From Kiritimatiellales bacterium (GTDB lineage Bacteria; Verrucomicrobiota; Kiritimatiellia; Kiritimatiellales; Tichowtungiaceae), in contig JBBADV010000011.1 in the NCBI GenBank assembly GCA_041656295.1, positions 29,407 through 93,406 of the forward strand: 64,000 bases of DNA. The letters run 5' to 3'. Every line of letters starts with the position of its first letter. Position 1 is the stretch's first letter. The position numbers were made by a program, and so were the translations under genes. This document shows, one piece after another, positions 28,283 to 37,324 of the stretch. The notes under the pieces were generated by a model. That model had not been told where the DNA came from. It did not search any database and worked only from the letters and a program-made list of their open reading frames with translations.

Positions 28283-29326
28283 TCATTCTAAGGCATTAAA
28301 AAGAACAGTTGTACCTTCATTCCAGCGCGGCGCAATTTGAATACACATCGGATTTCCCGGCAGACCCGATTCGTTGCGGCTCAGCATTCCGTGCAGTAAA
28401 TCGAATGCGGCCTGGTGTCCGGCATGCCGTTGTTGAATCAGCCCTGAAATATGCCGTAAGTCCGGCATCACATCCAAACAGAAAATACCGATATCCTGCG
28501 GCACCCGGATGTTTTCTTCACTTAAAATTTCAATCAATGGGTCGCCAAGCTGTGAAACAATCACGTCTGGAGTGTAACGGTTTATCCATTTTACAAACCG
28601 GGTTTTTTCATTTTTCTTTGTAATTAATCCCGGCGTTGAAAACACCGGTATACCGGGATCATTTCCAACTGAATCCACCGCCGCTGTAAACCCTGCCGTC
28701 CACGCATCAAACCGCATTTTTGACAAACTCAGTTCCAGATATGCCGGCTTTTTATACCCGCAGCTGTATAGATGCAGAACAGCGTCATAAACATGCTGAT
28801 ACGCATTAATAATCACATTATGAAAAACATGCTCATGCAGTGAACCGGAAAACACAATGACTGAAAAATTTTCCCAGTCAAATGCCCACGTATGAACCGG
28901 CTCATTGCGTCCCCAGATAAATAATCCGCGAATGCCTCGTGCCTGCAAAGTCCGGTTTAATGCCCGTTGTTCGTTTGCGGTCTTTCCAACAGAAAATGCA
29001 TCCAGCTTATAACCTATATTCTGAAAAATTTCTGCTAGATCATTGTTCGAAAGAATGCTCTCACAGGGAGCATTACCGGCCATGTACTTTTCGCTCTCCA
29101 GTACAGCAATCGTCCCGAGAAAATGTTTTTTTTGGTTTTCAAGTTTTTTACTCGCCAGCGCCGTCGCCGCCGGATCGGGAACAAAGCCCTTTTCGATACA
29201 GATCTGCCGAACGCGCTCTTTAGTCGCATCAGAAATCCGTGGATGCCCGCGCAGCGCCATCGACACTGTTGCAATGCTGACGTTTGCCGCCTTGGCAATA
29301 TCCACCATCTTTACTTTCTGCTGCAT
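28283..29326 (-). CDS. LacI-family sugar-responsive transcriptional regulator
   Basis: The 347-residue protein is full length: N-terminal helix-turn-helix VDIAKAANVSIATVSMALRG (about residues 8-27) with the hinge ALASKKLENQ, then a periplasmic-binding-protein-like effector domain (RGIRGLFIWGRNEPVH, TPDVIVSQLGDPLIE, DIGIFCLDVMPDLRHISG). The start at 29326 gives the usual LacI N-terminus, though the mRNA would be nearly leaderless; ATG 29308 is an alternative. A matching operator half lies upstream, and a full palindrome lies between the GH2-like and PEP-CTERM genes 2 kb away. It likely represses those genes and itself until a sugar ligand, not identified, is bound. Confidence 0.9.
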   Translation of the reverse strand: MQQKVKMVDIAKAANVSIATVSMALRGHPRISDATKERVRQICIEKGFVPDPAATALASKKLENQKKHFLGTIAVLESEKYMAGNAPCESILSNNDLAEIFQNIGYKLDAFSVGKTANEQRALNRTLQARGIRGLFIWGRNEPVHTWAFDWENFSVIVFSGSLHEHVFHNVIINAYQHVYDAVLHLYSCGYKKPAYLELSLSKMRFDAWTAGFTAAVDSVGNDPGIPVFSTPGLITKKNEKTRFVKWINRYTPDVIVSQLGDPLIEILSEENIRVPQDIGIFCLDVMPDLRHISGLIQQRHAGHQAAFDLLHGMLSRNESGLPGNPMCIQIAPRWNEGTTVLFNALE

Positions 29327-29335
29327 TATCTGATG

Positions 29336-29390
29336 AGTATACTATTTTTATAATTCCTGCTTCAATCGTATTGCTGAAGCGTTTCAAAAT
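29336..29390 (-). promoter_or_regulatory. Promoter and LacI-type operator of the lacI-like gene
   Basis: On the minus strand: -35 TTGAAG (29360-29365), an 18-base spacer and -10 TATACT (29336-29341), only nine bases before the ATG. Immediately upstream lies TGAAACGCTTCA (29374-29385), which matches TGAAnCGnTTCA in the 26131 operator. This suggests autoregulation. Confidence 0.65.
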
Positions 29391-29438
29391 CCCGGCAATT
29401 GCCTTCATGAATTCTCCAAAATAAAAAATTTTTCCGCG

Positions 29439-29654
29439 CGCACCGGTGCGTTCCGCATCGCCGGCGCCAGTGAGAACCCAGTCTGCTTTATGTCGGCTTG
29501 TTCGACAGGTCATCGGAAATATGAAATTTCAATCAAATTTTATGAGCCCGGGATAAAATGGAACGAACTGCTGCCGCATTACACAAAGTGGCTTGAACGC
29601 AACACATTGCGTTACCCATTTCAATGGTATAATTTTTATCGATTTTTTAATTAA
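29439..29654 (+). pseudogene. C-terminal remnant of an LPLAT/LpxL-like lipid A acyltransferase
   Basis: One frame reads RTGAFRIAGASENPVCFMSA, then RKYEISIKFYEPGIKWNELL and HYTKWLERNTLRYPFQWYNF before TAA at 29652-29654. The RTGAFRxA motif and the closing PxQWxNFYxF are typical ends of LPLAT-superfamily acyltransferases. The first two thirds, with the HxxxxD active site, are missing, so it is a non-functional tail. The rest of 29391-29774 shows no gene. Confidence 0.7.
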
Positions 29655-29774
29655 CAATTTTATATCTGAACCAATTTGTTCGTGGTAGGATGAATTCGAA
29701 AATCAATAGTATTTTGTAACAATAAAACAGAGGTAAAATCGTTTTATTAATCAAACCCCGGTTCGGGAGAACAA

Positions 29775-31328
29775 ATGAAAGTCAGGATGGTCTGTCTGAC
29801 GATTGCCGGAGCATGTGCAACGCTGTGCTTTGCAATACCGGCACCGCAAAATAAAATTGATGACATTGTTTTTGCGAAACAGGCTGAAACCGGATTTCCG
29901 CCCGGCGAACGCTGTTCTGATGCGGTATTTATCCGGCGCGCGTATCTTGACGTGACCGGCATGCTGCCGACCGCGCCTGAGGTCCGCAAATTTCTCGCGG
30001 ATACATCACCGGCCAAACGCGCGGCGCTGATTGATAAACTGTTGAACAGTCCGGAGTATGCAGATTACTGGGCGCTGAAGTGGGGCGATCTGCTGCGAAT
30101 CAAAGCGGAATTTCCGAGCAATCTCTGGCCGAATGCGGTTCATACGTATCACCGCTGGCTGCGCAATGCATTACGCAAAAACATGCCGTATGATCAATTT
30201 GCACGTGCACTGCTGACGGCAAGCGGCAGTAATTTTCGCGATGCGCCGGTAAATTTTTACCGCCCGTTTCAACAGCGTACGCCGCGCAATCTGCTGGACA
30301 CTGCTGCACTGGTTTTTATGGGCGTGCGGCTGGAAACGTCCGGCTGGACGGAAGCGCAACTGATTGGCATGGATGCGTTTTTTTCGAAGGTCGGTTATAA
30401 AGATACGCATGAGTGGAAAGAGGAAATTATCTTTTTCGATGCATCTAAAAAATTTCCGGAAACGCCGGACGGCAAAACAATTTATCCAACGCCGGTAAAC
30501 GGTACGTCAATAAAACTGGCGGACGATGCAGACCCGCGCATTGCGTTTGCGGACTGGCTGACAGCGCCGGACAATCCGTGGTTCGCACAGAATATTGTTA
30601 ACCGCATCTGGTTCTGGATGATGGGACGCGGCATCATTCACGAAGTGGACGATATTCGTCCCGATAATCCGGCGTGGAGTCCGGAACTGATGAACTGGCT
30701 GCAAACAGAACTCACCGGCAGCGGCTATGATTTAAAACATATTTTCCAGCTGATTTTAAATTCCGGCACCTATCAGTTAACCTCAATTCCCGCGCCGGAC
30801 AATGAAAACGACGAAGCCGGATTTTCGCATTACCGTGTGCGCCGCCTGCCGGCGGAAATACTGATTGATGCGATCTGCCAGGTGACCGGCACAAGCGAGG
30901 AATACTCAAGCGCCGTACCGGAGCCGTTTACGTTTGTACCGGAATTCCGGCGTACGGTGATGCTTGCAGACGGCAGTATAAAGTCAGCATTCCTTGAAAT
31001 GTTCGGCCGGCCGGGACGCGACTCGTCACTCGAATCTGACCGCAACGACAATGTCTCCGTTTTTCAAATGCTGCATTTGCTGAACTCGTCACACATTCGT
31101 AATAAAGTGATGCAGAGCGCGCGGTTGCGCGGACTGTTCGGACGTCCACCGCAGGGATTGAGCGGTGTGGATATGTTGTATCTGGAAATTCTTTCACGCT
31201 ATCCGGCGGCGGAAGAAAAAAAGATTGCAGAAAACTATAGAAAAGAGAGCGGGCTTTCGTACGATCAGGCGCACTTCGATCTTGCGTGGGCGCTGATTAA
31301 CAGCAGTGAATTTTTATTGAAACATTAG
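29775..31328 (+). CDS. DUF1549/DUF1553 domain protein
   Basis: The 517-residue protein has a probable signal peptide (MKVRMVCLTIAGACATLCFA), a DUF1549 domain (FIRRAYLDVTGMLPTAPEVR, LNSPEYADYWALKWGDLLRI) and a DUF1553 domain (RIAFADWLTAPDNPWFAQNI, NRIWFWMMGRGI, VSVFQMLHLLNSS). In planctomycetes and verrucomicrobia these proteins are encoded beside DUF1501 proteins, exactly as here. The biochemical role is unknown; they are secreted and often linked to polysaccharide or sulfatase clusters. The cytochrome-c-like N-terminal part found in many relatives is absent. Confidence 0.85.
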   Translation: MKVRMVCLTIAGACATLCFAIPAPQNKIDDIVFAKQAETGFPPGERCSDAVFIRRAYLDVTGMLPTAPEVRKFLADTSPAKRAALIDKLLNSPEYADYWALKWGDLLRIKAEFPSNLWPNAVHTYHRWLRNALRKNMPYDQFARALLTASGSNFRDAPVNFYRPFQQRTPRNLLDTAALVFMGVRLETSGWTEAQLIGMDAFFSKVGYKDTHEWKEEIIFFDASKKFPETPDGKTIYPTPVNGTSIKLADDADPRIAFADWLTAPDNPWFAQNIVNRIWFWMMGRGIIHEVDDIRPDNPAWSPELMNWLQTELTGSGYDLKHIFQLILNSGTYQLTSIPAPDNENDEAGFSHYRVRRLPAEILIDAICQVTGTSEEYSSAVPEPFTFVPEFRRTVMLADGSIKSAFLEMFGRPGRDSSLESDRNDNVSVFQMLHLLNSSHIRNKVMQSARLRGLFGRPPQGLSGVDMLYLEILSRYPAAEEKKIAENYRKESGLSYDQAHFDLAWALINSSEFLLKH

Positions 31329-31337
31329 ATGAAAAGA

Positions 31338-31419
31338 GAGTCAAACGTCGAAAGTCTCAAAGTCAAAAGTCCAATGCGTCTTCCCGGACCTTTGACTTTC
31401 GACCTTCAGACCTTTGACC
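31338..31419. repeat. Heptad-periodic inverted repeat (GTCAAA-type)
   Basis: The left arm (31338-31372) reads in units GTCAAAC, GTCGAAA, GTCTCAA, AGTCAAA, AGTCC. The right arm (31386-31419), reverse-complemented, reads GTCAAAG, GTCTGAA, GGTCGAA, AGTCAAA, GGTCC. Period seven, a 13-base loop. It fills the gap between the DUF1549 and DUF1501 genes. Confidence 0.85.
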
Positions 31420-31438
31420 GCGAAGCGGAGAACTGAAA

Positions 31439-32797
31439 ATGAAACCGACAATCAGTAACTATCAGCCGGTCATTCCGATGAACCGGCGCAATGCGCTGAA
31501 GATTGGAATATTCGGCGCGGCAGGGCTGGCTCTGTCCGACTGGTTCACATTGAAAGCCGCCGGTGCAATTAATGAAACCAAAGCGAAGGCGAAATCCGTC
31601 ATTCAAATCTGGCTGTGGGGCGGGCCGTGCCACATTGATACGTTCGACCCCAAACCGGAATCGGGCTACGACTATTGCGGCAAGTTTGATAAGTCACTTG
31701 CGACCAATGTCGATGGAATTCAAATTAACAGCGCTATGCCGCAACTGGCGAAGATGGCAGATAAATACGCACTGCTGCGCGGCATGACGCACGGAATTAC
31801 GGCACACGAGACGGCGTCGTATTTAGTGATGACGGGCATGAAGGCGGTGGACGGCGTGGCAAATCCGTCCATCGGCGCCGTGGTGTCGTACAAAAAAGGT
31901 TATGCCGGCGGCTACACCGGTTTAATTCCGCCGTACATTGCGCTGACCAAACCGCAGGGACGGTTTTCAGAAGCCGGTTTTCTCGGCGGAAAATATCTGC
32001 CGTTTTCCACGGGCGGTGATCCGGCCAAAACGCCGTTCGTGGTGGAAGGCGTCGTCGCCGAAGGAATCACCGAAGAGCGTCAGCATTTGCGCCGGACACT
32101 GCTGGGCGAAGTGGATACGCTGGCGCGCGCGCTGGACAATAAAGGCGCTGCCGGACAGTTGACTAAGGCGCGCGAAGAAGCCTACTCACTGATTCTCGGT
32201 AAAGCGAAGGACACATTCGATCTTTCCAAGGAATCAAATGAAGTCCGCACTGCGTACGGCCGCAATACGTTCGGACAGTCATGCCTGCAGGCACGCAAGC
32301 TGGTGGAAGCCGGTGTGCCGTTTATCACAGTGAATGCGCCGGGCTGGGACACGCATAAAAAACATTTTGAAATGATGACGCGCATGCTGCCGGAACTGGA
32401 TCGCGGCGTTGCCACATTGATTCAGGAGCTTTCCGATCGCGGACTGCTGGATACAACGATTATATGGGTCGGCGGCGAATTCGGCCGTACGCCGAAGGTC
32501 GACTGGCACGCACCGTGGAACGGCGGGCGCAGTCATTATGGCAAAGCATTTTCACATCTGATTGCCGGCGGCGGTTTTCGCGGCGGGCAGGTTGTCGGCG
32601 CAACCAGTTCGCGCGGCGAAGAAGTCACCGAGCGCCCGATTTATCCGTGGGATTTAACCACCAGTATTTATCAGCAGCTCGGCATTGATCCTGCCGGCAC
32701 GCTGCCGATGCCCGACGGAAAAACGATATGCGTTTCACCGCTCGCCGAAGCGGGTCACGGATTAAAAACCGGCGGAATCCTGCAGGAGATCATGTGA
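31439..32797 (+). CDS. DUF1501 protein with twin-arginine signal
   Basis: The 452-residue protein carries a Tat signal (NRRNALKIGIFGAAGLALS, from about residue 14) and a sulfatase/alkaline-phosphatase-like fold typical of DUF1501: IQIWLWGGPCHIDTFDPKP, LLRGMTHGITAHETASYLVM, NAPGWDTHKKHFEMMTRMLP, TTIIWVGGEFGRTPKVD, HYGKAFSHLIAGGG. His and Asp residues in those blocks would sit where the alkaline-phosphatase superfamily binds metal. It is exported folded. The partner is the upstream DUF1549 gene, and the downstream PPC-domain gene completes a trio common in PVC bacteria. Substrate unknown. Confidence 0.87.
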   Translation: MKPTISNYQPVIPMNRRNALKIGIFGAAGLALSDWFTLKAAGAINETKAKAKSVIQIWLWGGPCHIDTFDPKPESGYDYCGKFDKSLATNVDGIQINSAMPQLAKMADKYALLRGMTHGITAHETASYLVMTGMKAVDGVANPSIGAVVSYKKGYAGGYTGLIPPYIALTKPQGRFSEAGFLGGKYLPFSTGGDPAKTPFVVEGVVAEGITEERQHLRRTLLGEVDTLARALDNKGAAGQLTKAREEAYSLILGKAKDTFDLSKESNEVRTAYGRNTFGQSCLQARKLVEAGVPFITVNAPGWDTHKKHFEMMTRMLPELDRGVATLIQELSDRGLLDTTIIWVGGEFGRTPKVDWHAPWNGGRSHYGKAFSHLIAGGGFRGGQVVGATSSRGEEVTERPIYPWDLTTSIYQQLGIDPAGTLPMPDGKTICVSPLAEAGHGLKTGGILQEIM

Positions 32798-32821
32798 TGT
32801 TCGGATGTTTCCGGCGGAAAA

Positions 32822-32895
32822 GGTGGAACACGACCTCCGGGCGCGTTTTACAGTGGATTATAAATTTTGAACGCACCTGGAAATCGCGTTCCACC
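32822..32895. repeat. Inverted repeat, GGTGGAAC type
   Basis: GGTGGAACACGACCTCCGGG and its mirror end CGCGTTCCACC enclose GCGCGTTTT and GAACGC words. The same element, better preserved, lies at 63313-63367. Confidence 0.7.
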
Positions 32896-32897
32896 CT

Positions 32898-32950
32898 GTG
32901 GTGCAGACATTCCTGTCTGCCCGTTGCGCAGACAGGAATGTCTGCGCAAC
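32898..32950. repeat. REP-like double palindrome overlapping the next start codon
   Basis: Two hairpins, GCAGACATTCCTGTCTGC and GCAGACAGGAATGTCTGC, are themselves inverted with respect to each other. The GGAATG of the second supplies the ATG I assign to the PPC-domain gene. Confidence 0.85.
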
Positions 32951-35178
32951 TTTTATTTGCAGTGCTGTTTGCATTCACCGCCGGTGCGGCGCTCGACCCG
33001 CACGTCGGTTTTGTTTATCCCGCCGGCACTCCGGCGGGTTCAATTGTTACAGTCACCGTCGGCGGACAATTTTTGAAAGAGTATACCGGGGTGCACTTTT
33101 CCGGTGTAAATATTGCGGTGGAGCAGTTGGATTATCTGCGGATTTACGACCGGCCGGAAATTAATCAGGTGCGGCGCACCAAAGAATTTCTCGATATACG
33201 CATGGAAGAGGAAAAAGATCCGGCGGTGATTCAGCAGGTTGAACGTCAGCTTGAACTCAATGCGATTGAGCAAAGAATGATTCAAAATGTACAGGCGGAA
33301 AACCGGCGGAATCCAAAACTCGCGGCAAAAAAACAATTTAATCCGCAAATCTCAGAACAGCTGATGCTGAAATTTTCCATTCCGGAAAACACCGTACCCG
33401 GTGATTATGAATTTCGCATTATCACCAAATCGGGGCTTTCAAATCCGCTGCTGTTTCGCGTCAGCAACCTGCCGGAATTTGACGAGCTGGAGCCGAATGA
33501 TCTAATAATGCAGGCGGAAGAACTGGAATCGGTGCCGGTGATTATCAACGGACAGATTATGCCCGGTGATGTAGACTGCTTTAAATTTTTCGCCGCAAAA
33601 GGTCAGACGCTGGTTCTGCAAATGGATGCGCGTGCACTGATGCCGTATCTTGCCGACACCGTGCCGGGCTGGTTTCAGGCGGAACTTACACTGTACGATT
33701 CCTCCGGTAACGAAGTTGCGTTTAAGGACGATTTCCGTTTCGATCCTGATCCGGTACTGATTTATAAAATTCCCGTCAGCGGCGAATATACCGTTACGGT
33801 GAATGATGCGATGTTTCGCGGCCGTGAAGATTTTGTTTACCGTTTGACGATCGCTGAGACGCCGTTCATTGAAAGTGTTTTTCCGCTCGGCGGATGTGAG
33901 GGTGAAACGACGGAGGTGAAACTTTCCGGCGTAAATCTGCCGGCGGATAAAATTCTGATTACCGCCGGTTCCGGCAGTGCACCGGATATTCAGCAGATTC
34001 ATCTGGGTCAGTCTAACCGGCGCATGTTCCGTGTGGATGCGCTGCCGGAAGTATTTGAAAAAGAGCCGAACGATACTTCCGGCGCCGCGCAAGCGGTTCC
34101 AGCCCGGTGTGTGGTGAACGGACTGATTTCAGAATCCGGCGATGTGGATGTCTATTCATTCACCGGCGTCAAAGGCGAAAAGAAAACCGTTGAAGTCATG
34201 GCGCGCCGGCTCGGGTCGCCGCTCGATTCGCGCCTGATGCTGCTCGATACCGGCGGAAAAATACTGGCGTTAAACGATGATTCGATGGATCGAACCAGTG
34301 CCCTGCTTACGCATCATGCCGACTCGCGCATTGACACCGTTCTGCCGGCGGACGGTATGTATTATCTGCGTATTGAGGATGTGCAGAATAAAGGCGGGGC
34401 CGAATTCGCATACCGTTTAATGATCGGCGAAGCACAGCCGGACTATCAACTGCGCATTGTGCCGGCGAGTATCAAAATTCCCGCCGGCGGCTCTGCGATA
34501 GTGGATGTACATGCAATCCGCAGCGGCGGTTTCAACGGAAAAATTGAACTCGCGCTGAAAGACGCGCCAGACGGAATGTCCATTCAGCGCGCCGCAATTC
34601 CCGAAGGCGTTGATAAAGTTCAAATGCTGATAGCCGCTTCATCGAATGCCGTGCGGCAGATTACGGCGCTGCAGGTTGAGGGCACCGGTAAAGCCGGTGT
34701 GCGTACACTCCGGCGTACGGCGCTTGCAGCGGAAGATATGATGCAGGCATTCTATTACCGTCACCTCGTGCCGTCCGGCAGTTTCATGGTGCAGATTTCA
34801 GATCCGGAACCGGTCACCGTAGCCTTGCGGCTGCCGCTGGAACGGCGCTATGCCGTCAAGCCCGGTACAAAAATAGAGATTCCGGCAGCCACCCGGTGGC
34901 AGACAGACGTTGCCCGGCGCGGCATCAGAATCATCCTCTCCGATCCGCCGGAATGGCTCACGCTTGACACTGTAAATCTTGGCGGCGGCGGCGGGAAAAT
35001 TGTGCTGAGTGTCAGCCGCAATGCCGAGCCGAAAGACCGCACAACCATTCGTCTGAGCGGCTCCGTAAATATTCCGCTGCCGTCCGATCACCCTGATTAC
35101 AATCCGGTCATGAAGGCGCGAAATAACCAACCATATGAATTTGCCATCGATGCCATACCGCTGGAGATCACCGAATAA
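32938..35178 (+). CDS. Secreted protein with two PPC (pre-peptidase C-terminal) domains
   Basis: I choose ATG 32938, which gives a compact signal peptide (MSAQLLFAVLFAFTAGAA). Earlier in-frame ATGs (32728, 32797) would translate through the repeats. The mature protein (about 730 residues) begins DPHVGFVYPAGTPAGSIVTV, has a helical charged insert (RMEEEKDP region), then PPC-like beta domains marked by LEPNDLIMQAEEL with PGDVDCFKFFAAKGQTL, and KEPNDTSGAAQAVP with SGDVDVYSFTGVKG. PPC domains bind polysaccharide or protein on exported products. It closes the DUF1549-DUF1501 trio. No catalytic motif is visible. Confidence 0.8.
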   Translation: MSAQLLFAVLFAFTAGAALDPHVGFVYPAGTPAGSIVTVTVGGQFLKEYTGVHFSGVNIAVEQLDYLRIYDRPEINQVRRTKEFLDIRMEEEKDPAVIQQVERQLELNAIEQRMIQNVQAENRRNPKLAAKKQFNPQISEQLMLKFSIPENTVPGDYEFRIITKSGLSNPLLFRVSNLPEFDELEPNDLIMQAEELESVPVIINGQIMPGDVDCFKFFAAKGQTLVLQMDARALMPYLADTVPGWFQAELTLYDSSGNEVAFKDDFRFDPDPVLIYKIPVSGEYTVTVNDAMFRGREDFVYRLTIAETPFIESVFPLGGCEGETTEVKLSGVNLPADKILITAGSGSAPDIQQIHLGQSNRRMFRVDALPEVFEKEPNDTSGAAQAVPARCVVNGLISESGDVDVYSFTGVKGEKKTVEVMARRLGSPLDSRLMLLDTGGKILALNDDSMDRTSALLTHHADSRIDTVLPADGMYYLRIEDVQNKGGAEFAYRLMIGEAQPDYQLRIVPASIKIPAGGSAIVDVHAIRSGGFNGKIELALKDAPDGMSIQRAAIPEGVDKVQMLIAASSNAVRQITALQVEGTGKAGVRTLRRTALAAEDMMQAFYYRHLVPSGSFMVQISDPEPVTVALRLPLERRYAVKPGTKIEIPAATRWQTDVARRGIRIILSDPPEWLTLDTVNLGGGGGKIVLSVSRNAEPKDRTTIRLSGSVNIPLPSDHPDYNPVMKARNNQPYEFAIDAIPLEITE

Positions 35179-35237
35179 TATCAAATGAATTCAGTTGATA
35201 ATTAATTCATCGCAAAAAGATGCAGAAAACATAAAAA

Positions 35238-35344
35238 ATAAACCCGCAGATGAAACCGGATACAAACGGAATTGGAATCCGGTAAAATATGTTAATCCCG
35301 GCAAAAAATACCCGGTTATATCCGTGTGATCTGTGGTTAAATGC
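35238..35344. repeat. Short-period inverted repeat (ATCCGTG-type)
   Basis: ACCCGCAGATGAAACCGGAT (left) and the reverse complement of the right end (AACCACAGATCACACGGATA) match with few differences and repeat CCGGAT/ACGGA words. It resembles the heptad repeats in layout and occupies the gap before the Rid-family gene. Confidence 0.5.
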
Positions 35345-35372
35345 TTTATTATAACAATAACAAAGGAAAAAA

Positions 35373-36434
35373 TTGACCGCCGAAATTATTAAAACCTGTT
35401 GTGATGTCGACACCGCTACACTTGCGCTGCCGGAACATGCCGCACATTGTATCACCGTTCAATCCTGTAAAAATATGCACGAACTTGTGCAGCAGACTGT
35501 AGAAAAATTGAACGCCGGGATTTTAAGTCAATTTGTCTTCGCCGGTACACAGCACTGTACCGAAAATTTTTCCGGTGTCTGGCTGCAGGGTGACGCGTCT
35601 AAAGACGGTGACATTTATTCAACGCAGGCCGTTGCAATTTCCGGTTTGCTGCTGACGCCGGTTTTTATAAACGGGAAAGAAACCGGCTTTGTTTATGAAG
35701 ATTCCTGCGCACGCTACTGCCGGCTGCGCGGCGTAATCCCGGCGGATACCGGCGCGTCGCGCACTGAACAGACACACTCCGCATTTGCCGTCACTGAAGC
35801 TGCACTCAATTCCGCTGGCTTCAGATTCACCGATATTATCCGCACCTGGATCTATCTTGATCAGCTGCTGGAATGGTATGCCGACTTCAACACTGCCCGC
35901 ACGCAGTATTTCCGTGATGCCGGAATTTTTGAACATATGGTGCCCGCCAGCACCGGCATCGGCGCCGCCAATCAATTCGATACCGCCATCATGATGGACG
36001 TTCTCGCGGTGCAACCCAAATCGGCAGAATTAAAAATTCAAACCGTTGTCTCACCGCTGCAAAATCCGGCGCTCGACTATAAAAGTTCATTCAGCCGCGC
36101 CATCGAAATGAATTATCCAACGCATCGCGAACTTTTCATTTCCGGTACTGCCAGCATTGATTCCGCCGGAAAATCCGTTCACCAGAATGATCCTGAAAAA
36201 CAGATCCTCCTCACGCTTGACGTCGTACGCGCCATTCTGCGTTCCCGCGAAATGGACTGGCGCAATCTTTTCCGCGGCATTGCATACTTCAAAGACATGA
36301 GCTATCTGCCGCTTTACGAGGAGATTGCCGAAAAAGCCGGTATTCCGCGGTTTCCGCTCGCCATTTCGCACGCCGATGTCTGCCGTGACGATCTTCTTTT
36401 TGAAATCGAAGTCGACGCCGTGAAAATTAATTAA
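35373..36434 (+). CDS. Rid/YjgF-family protein, double-domain type
   Basis: The gene starts at TTG 35373, seven bases after AGGA. The 353-residue protein contains two Rid-like halves: an N-terminal one (AGILSQFVFAGTQH region through FRFTDIIRTWIYLDQLLEWY) and a C-terminal one (HRELFISGTASIDSAGKSVH, TLDVVRAILRSREMDWRNLF). Rid enzymes remove reactive enamine/imine intermediates; some long versions are chorismatase-like or purely structural. The Arg seen in RidA deaminases (here in FTDIIRTWIYL) is kept in the first half. The 3' end overlaps the convergent gspC-like gene by four bases. The specific substrate is unknown. Confidence 0.65.
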   Translation: MTAEIIKTCCDVDTATLALPEHAAHCITVQSCKNMHELVQQTVEKLNAGILSQFVFAGTQHCTENFSGVWLQGDASKDGDIYSTQAVAISGLLLTPVFINGKETGFVYEDSCARYCRLRGVIPADTGASRTEQTHSAFAVTEAALNSAGFRFTDIIRTWIYLDQLLEWYADFNTARTQYFRDAGIFEHMVPASTGIGAANQFDTAIMMDVLAVQPKSAELKIQTVVSPLQNPALDYKSSFSRAIEMNYPTHRELFISGTASIDSAGKSVHQNDPEKQILLTLDVVRAILRSREMDWRNLFRGIAYFKDMSYLPLYEEIAEKAGIPRFPLAISHADVCRDDLLFEIEVDAVKIN

Positions 36435-37324
36435 CGCCGGCGCTGCTGATCCGTATTTCCGCGCTGTTGCTGCTGTGAATTACGCTGGTTGTTAGGATGA
36501 TTCTGTTGCTGTGTTCCATTGCGCTGTTGCGACGACTGTTGTGACTGTCCGCCGAAACGCGGATCATTGCTGCGCGAAGAACTTTGCGTTTCCCGATTCA
36601 ACCGTTGCATAAATTGCTGACGCTGCGCCGCCGGCATTTGCCGCAGCATCACCGAAACGCGATCTGCCATCGCTGCCGTTGCTGAAGCCGGCGGCGGTAC
36701 CGCCGGCATCGCTGATGGCGTACGCTGTGCACCGGTGGAAGCGGTTACCGCACCGCCCTCGCCCTGCGGAATAATTCCCTGACCGTAACCGCGCGCAGCG
36801 TCATCTTTCACTTTGCGCGCCGGTGTATAATTCACCGTATACATTTCCGTTTCGTCAGTAATAAAATGTTTCACCTTTACGCCGTCGAACACGATTTCCA
36901 CAATATCCCACTCACGCAGAAATTGTGCAATCGGCTGGCGCGGATCGCGCGGATCAATCATCTGGCTCAGCGCACTTTCCGTCTGTCCCTCCCATACGCG
37001 CAGATTCGCCTGTGGACGAGACTTCAGCGAAAACAGCGCACTGCGCTCTGTGCCGAGAAATACACCTTTCACCACCAGATCAGGATATGAATTCAACCCC
37101 GTCGCCTCGCGTTGAATAATAAACAGATGCTTCGAAACCACTTCGTTCATAGACGACGGCAGCTTCGCCAGCGAATCGAGCGCCGGTGCAGAAACCGCAC
37201 GACTGCCGGCGCGCAGCGGCGCATTATCGCGCGGCAGATGCACCGCCGGAATTAACACCGCCGCCGCAAGCACACAAACGGCCGCGAGCGCCGGAATTGC
37301 CAAACGTTGAACCGGAATTTTCAT
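36431..37324 (-). CDS. GspC-like type II secretion protein with Gln/Asn-rich tail
   Basis: The 297-residue protein has one N-terminal membrane helix (IPALAAVCVLAAAVLIPAV), a periplasmic homology-region domain (DLVVKGVFLGTERSALFSLK, LREWDIVEIVFDGVKVKHF) as in GspC/PilP, and a C-terminal low-complexity tail from about residue 245 rich in Gln, Asn, Ser and Arg. GspC links the inner-membrane platform to the GspD secretin. It is the last gene of the minus-strand operon and overlaps gspM by four bases (ATGA). Confidence 0.65.
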   Translation of the reverse strand: MKIPVQRLAIPALAAVCVLAAAVLIPAVHLPRDNAPLRAGSRAVSAPALDSLAKLPSSMNEVVSKHLFIIQREATGLNSYPDLVVKGVFLGTERSALFSLKSRPQANLRVWEGQTESALSQMIDPRDPRQPIAQFLREWDIVEIVFDGVKVKHFITDETEMYTVNYTPARKVKDDAARGYGQGIIPQGEGGAVTASTGAQRTPSAMPAVPPPASATAAMADRVSVMLRQMPAAQRQQFMQRLNRETQSSSRSNDPRFGGQSQQSSQQRNGTQQQNHPNNQRNSQQQQRGNTDQQRRR

